Below are positions 57,012-60,096 of a stretch of 60,096 nucleotides of DNA, piece after piece. A program made the position numbers and the translations under genes. Numbering within the stretch: position 1 is the first letter of the stretch; the number at the start of each line of letters is the position of its first letter. The notes below the pieces were generated by a model. That model had not been told where the DNA came from, did not search any database, and saw nothing but the letters and a program-made list of their open reading frames with translations. The DNA comes from an uncultured Clostridia bacterium. GTDB taxonomy: Bacteria; Bacillota; Clostridia; UMGS1883. The stretch covers positions 1 through 60,096 of the forward strand of contig CANRJP010000004.1 of the NCBI GenBank assembly GCA_947630975.1. Reading direction: 5' to 3'.

Positions 57012-58125
57012 ATTCATGTCATGCCGGTCGAGCCGGGAAAGAATTTCGGTCTCGTCCTCGGCGCAGTGGGTGTATATGTCGAGGGTTGTTTCAACGCGGG
57101 AGTGGCCGAGTATACGCTGAGTATTTTTTAAATCGATACCGCTGTAAAACATATCCGTGGCGCAGGTGTGGCGGAGTATGTGGGCGCTGATGGTGGACGT
57201 GTCAACGTTACTGAGGTCGTTCTTTTCGGCGGACGCGGCTATGGCCTTGGATATTCCCCTCCAGAGCTTTGTGTAGCTGCTGGCGGTGGTGTAGCCGCCG
57301 TTTGTCATGGGGAAAAGCAGCGGCGTTTCAAGCGATTGGACATAAGGGGCGAGAACCTCATACAGCGGGAGCCTGATTGGGACATCTCTGAAACCGGCGT
57401 CGGTTTTAGGACTGTTTTTAAGCTCGGTGTGAGTGTTCTTTATGACAAGGTTTTTGTTGACCGTGATAATCCGCCTTTCGAGATCGACGTCCTTGGCGGT
57501 AAGGGCCAAGATTTCACCACGGCGGAGGCCCGCATACAGGCCCAGATACACAAACGCCCGCTGCTTGGGAGTAAAATCGGCCTTTTCGATGGCGGTACGC
57601 TCGTCGGGAGTGAGAGCCCGTTTTTCTTTGTGCTCTTTTTTTGGAAGTTTAAGGCCGCGTGTGGGGTTCTTCAAGAGCATATCGTTGTTTTATGGCGGCC
57701 TCGAACATTTGATCAAGGGTGCATTTCAGCAGCTCCAAGGTGCGGGTGAGACCGGCGGCGGCCTTTTGGTTAATGAGCTGTTGAAGGTGCCCGAGCTTTA
57801 TGTCCTTCAAGGGAATTCCGGCAATGTCGGAGGAGGCTATGTGCTTTTCAACAATGGTCTCGTAGGTAAAATGTGTGTTGTATGAGACGTTGTTCTTGTA
57901 AGTTTTGAGCCATTCCCTTGCCCAGTGGGCCAGAGGCTGGCTGGCGCTGTCCAGCATTACGCCCTGGGCGAGCTGGGCCTTGAGAGCGGCCTCCTTTTCC
58001 TTGAGCTCGCGCTCGGTGGCGGCGTAAAGGGTCTTGTACTCGGACTTGCCCTCGATATTTTTCCCGATGTTGACCTTGACCTGGTATCTTCCGTCGGAGC
58101 GGTGGGTGTAGCGGGACTTGGGCAT
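56985..58125 (-). pseudogene. Tyrosine integrase, single-base frameshift
   Basis: The N-terminal part (from 58125, AGGAGG) has an AP2-like arm-binding region (YTHRSDGRYQVKVNIGKNIE) and a core-binding SAM-like domain (DIAGIPLKDIKLGHLQQLIN). After an extra base at about 57687 the other frame carries the catalytic domain: R in LYAGLRRGEILAL, HILRHTCATDM (H-x-x-R), LGHSRVETTLDIYTH with the nucleophile Tyr. All catalytic residues are present. It is the Tn916/ICE-phage type. It lies outside the proposed prophage and inside an 18-bp direct repeat. Confidence 0.85.
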
Positions 58126-58189
58126 GAATAGGCCTCCTTTCTGTGTAAGGCACCAATACAGGGGCGCCATTTTTATTTTGCGAAGCTAT

Positions 58190-58218
58190 TTACAAATGAG
58201 GTGAAATATGTTATAATA
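58190..58218 (+). promoter_or_regulatory. Promoter of small membrane peptide gene
   Basis: TTTACA, 17-bp spacer, TATAAT at about 58190-58218, 37 bp before the start codon. Confidence 0.75.
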
Positions 58219-58254
58219 CGTCTGTCGGCTCACCGACCGAAGGGAGGTGAGATA

Positions 58255-58341
58255 ATGAGTTACATAATCGACTTCATCATTTCCGTTATGGCGGGTATAG
58301 TTACATACTACATCTGCAAGTGGCTTGACGGAAAGAAGTAG
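58255..58341 (+). CDS. Tiny membrane peptide (28 aa), type I toxin/holin-like
   Basis: A strong RBS (GGGAGGTG) precedes ATG. MSYIIDFIISVMAGIVTYYI is a membrane helix, followed by CKWLDGKK. Small hydrophobic peptides with a lysine-ended tail, own promoter and hairpin terminator resemble type I toxins and the holin-like peptides seen in Firmicutes. No antisense antitoxin RNA is evident. Confidence 0.6.
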   Translation: MSYIIDFIISVMAGIVTYYICKWLDGKK

Positions 58342-58360
58342 CCGACAAAGCCCAAAACAA

Positions 58361-58392
58361 GAAAGGCTCGGAGCTGCAACTCCGAGCCTTTC
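58361..58392 (+). terminator. Terminator of the small peptide gene
   Basis: A 14-bp stem GAAAGGCTCGGAGC with its complement is followed by ACTTTTT. Confidence 0.85.
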
Positions 58393-58749
58393 ACTTTTTG
58401 GCGGCGAGACAAGTCACACAACCATACTTCATCACTTATAGTGTATCATAAACTGCCAGAATTGTCAATAGTGTCAATATTAAATTTTTGAGAAATTTCA
58501 ATCCCTATCCTCCAATTACGCAACCAAAATCCCCAAACGGGGATTTTGAGCAGAGTAATCCCATTTGGGGATAAATACACAAACATCGCAGAGGAGGGCG
58601 TTTTTTTAATTAAATTGCGAGCCCATTTTTCAAGGGGTCCCCGAAAACAACGAAGTTGTTTTTGGGGAAGAGGAGACGCAGCGAGGTAAGCCACGTTCCG
58701 ATTTTTAAAATCGGAACAAGCGATACCGAGCTTGCGGCGACGACAGCGA
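58393..58749. other. Host intergenic region rich in palindromes
   Basis: It holds several small inverted repeats: AAAATCCCC/GGGGATTTT (about 58528-58549), TCCCCGAAAACAAC/GTTGTTTTTGGGGA (about 58637-58667) and GTTCCGATTTT/AAAATCGGAAC (about 58695-58717). There is no gene I can support. They look like degenerate dispersed chromosomal repeats. Confidence 0.5.
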
Positions 58750-58767
58750 GCCTTTAGTGACCCGCAG
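58750..58767. repeat. 18-bp direct repeat, right copy
   Basis: Identical to 56981-56998. The flanks are also partly alike, so it may be part of a dispersed chromosomal repeat. Confidence 0.7.
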
Positions 58768-58791
58768 CGACGGACAAGTAATATCAAGCTG

Positions 58792-60000
58792 TTACCGGCG
58801 GCCTTCGTGGCAGAGGGAACAGGGCTGGCGGCCATCTTTAAGAGCATCTTGTAAGGTTACAACGTGCTTTGACGATGAATTTTCCAACGTGGGGCAATTC
58901 GCATAATGATACTTTGTTCCTTCACGAGTTACCCATACTCGACGCATGGGATCGTGTTCAACTTTATATAGGCTGTCATTGCTGGACTGTCCGCTGAAAA
59001 GGTAGCTGTTTGATCGGGTGGTTGGGGTTACAATCTGTGGATTTGAACTTTGTACAGAAGAGGGAGAGCTTACAATATGGTTATTTACATTTGAACTCAA
59101 TTCTTTGTTTTCGGCAATAAGCTGTGAGTTTTTATCGTTCAGAGAATCAATTTCATCAAGCAATCCTTCATTTTCATCAAGAAGCTGATCGATCTCGTCT
59201 TGTAACTCTTGATTTTCTTCTGTTAATTGCTTAAGGTCGTCGTCGTTCTTTTTTTGCAAAGCTATCAACTGATCATGAGCTGATGAGCGCACCTCAACAA
59301 AGTCGCTTCGTACCCAGCCGGTTTTGTTGTGGCACGATACTTTGTACCACAGGTAAGTACTGTTTTCCTTGTCGGAATCCTTTTTGCACTCGCCAAGAAA
59401 TGTCATGGACGAATAATCGTCGGTGTTGAGTTCTGTCACGGGATTTCCGCTTGAAAGGCTCGGGCCGGGATAAACAAGGACTTTTGAATCCAGCGCGGCA
59501 ATACGGGTGAGTTTTTCGTCCTTTTTGAATGGCACCTCACTTAGAGGATAAAACTTTATAAAGTATAGTGCAATAGCCAAAACTGTGACGGCGAAAGCCA
59601 TGATGAGCGCAACGGCTCTTTTTGATAACGTTGAACGGGTTTTACTGTATGAGTCTGTATCGCGGGGGTATTGTGTTTGTCGCTGTTTCGTTGTGTCGTC
59701 GGCTTCGGTAATGAGAGTTGGCAGGTTAAGCGCCGGAGGCTTGGAGGCAGGGATTGGTTTTGACTGAGGAGCGGGAACGGTTGTTTTCTTCGGCACGGCA
59801 ACGTCCCTCGCCGGGTTTTCTCCCTGTTTGACCTTGCCGTATTTGGCTATGAGCCAGTCGATCATCTCATCCACGGTGAGCTTCTCCGGGTCGTAGCCTT
59901 CCTTTGCCATGTCGGCCTTGACGGAATAACGGACGCCCTCGTCAGGAATAGGAATGTCGGAGTTATTTGGTTTTGATTCTTCAGGCTTCATTTGTTTCAA
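58792..60000 (-). CDS. Membrane-anchored SH3-like protein with coiled coil and zinc-binding tail
   Basis: A cytoplasmic disordered N-terminus carries DPEKLTVDEMIDWLIAKYGK. One TM helix (VALIMAFAVTVLAIALYFI) lies at about 129-147, then an SH3-like domain (KVLVYPGPSLSSG; YLWYKVSCHNKTGWVRSDFV, about 165-240). A coiled coil (about 247-305) follows. The C-terminal RVWVTREGTKYHYANCPTLE ending QPCSLCHEG is the Cys/His module often found at the end of secreted Clostridia proteins. Host chromosomal gene, function unknown. Confidence 0.8.
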   Translation of the reverse strand: MKQMKPEESKPNNSDIPIPDEGVRYSVKADMAKEGYDPEKLTVDEMIDWLIAKYGKVKQGENPARDVAVPKKTTVPAPQSKPIPASKPPALNLPTLITEADDTTKQRQTQYPRDTDSYSKTRSTLSKRAVALIMAFAVTVLAIALYFIKFYPLSEVPFKKDEKLTRIAALDSKVLVYPGPSLSSGNPVTELNTDDYSSMTFLGECKKDSDKENSTYLWYKVSCHNKTGWVRSDFVEVRSSAHDQLIALQKKNDDDLKQLTEENQELQDEIDQLLDENEGLLDEIDSLNDKNSQLIAENKELSSNVNNHIVSSPSSVQSSNPQIVTPTTRSNSYLFSGQSSNDSLYKVEHDPMRRVWVTREGTKYHYANCPTLENSSSKHVVTLQDALKDGRQPCSLCHEGRR

Positions 60001-60096
60001 CTCCTCTGTATGAAAGATATTGGATCAATGTCAATAAAGTGGACAGAAAAATTAGAAAAAATTAATGAACAAAGAATAAGCGTTCACGCTCATTGG
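60001..60096. other. Window edge, upstream region of the last gene
   Basis: Leader and probable promoter region of the preceding gene. No second gene is visible in these 96 bases. Confidence 0.4.

Noticed and set aside
57687-57687. Tyrosine integrase frameshift as programmed recoding
   Set aside because: The site ATAAAACAACGAT is not a typical slippery sequence; a simple one-base insertion or sequencing error is more likely.

Overview
The window is a nearly complete siphovirus-type prophage of about 55.6 kb integrated in a Gram-positive (Firmicutes) chromosome, most likely a gut Clostridia/Oscillospiraceae-like host. The reasons are tRNA genes with encoded CCA ends, AGGAGG-type ribosome binding sites, consensus sigma-A promoters, Gp15/Gp20/SPP1-type structural genes, a large serine integrase and DGR/DUF6273 and DUF4417 proteins common in gut Firmicutes phages. 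All assignments come from reading the sequence and recalling families; no search was run.

Layout. 1-1165 is host: a transposase fragment, then a promoter driving a five-gene tRNA operon (Gly, Arg, His, Gln, Lys). The proposed left attachment junction is the CCA end of tRNA-Lys (1160-1165) and the right one is inside the 3' end of the serine integrase gene (56752-56757). The tRNA operon's terminator now lies beyond the right junction. Almost all phage genes are on the minus strand. 1.3-10.4 kb is an accessory operon of small proteins, a Lar-like zinc ribbon, MazG-like pyrophosphohydrolase, macro domain protein, DUF4942-type adenine methylase and a sliding-clamp-like protein, read from a promoter covered by operators of the phage repressor. 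10.8-16 kb holds lysis genes and a complete diversity-generating retroelement (DGR: target gene, Avd, template repeat, reverse transcriptase). 16-37 kb holds tail, head and packaging genes, with a small accessory cassette between terL and portal. 37.2-41 kb holds three effector-like proteins sharing one N-terminal leader, each followed by a small lysine-rich protein, then DUF4417 and an ArpU/RinA-like late regulator. 41.4-54.5 kb is replication and nucleotide metabolism (SNF2 helicase, VRR-NUC, VapE primase-helicase, ThyX, family A polymerase, DUF2815, DUF2800). 54.5-57 kb is the switch (Cro-like gene, operator array, CI-like repressor, serine integrase). 57-60 kb is host again: a frameshifted tyrosine integrase, a tiny membrane peptide gene and a membrane protein.

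How it works together. The CI-like repressor appears to hold two leftward promoters, at 54.7 kb and 10.4 kb, through 18-bp AGTGAAAT..ATTTCACT operators. After induction the replication operon is expressed, the late regulator then activates an extended -10 promoter with a direct repeat at 41.0 kb, and packaging, structural and lysis genes follow. The DGR diversifies the C-terminus of a tail-tip protein by adenine-specific mutagenesis.

Most notable: a second, 5'-truncated, inverted copy of the DGR target about 7 kb from the first; the leader-tagged effector triplet; a 246-bp non-coding direct repeat bracketing the late region; attachment-site swapping of the integrase C-terminus; a strand-biased GTGTAGC word; and four single-base homopolymer frameshifts, which are either phase-variable tracts or assembly errors.
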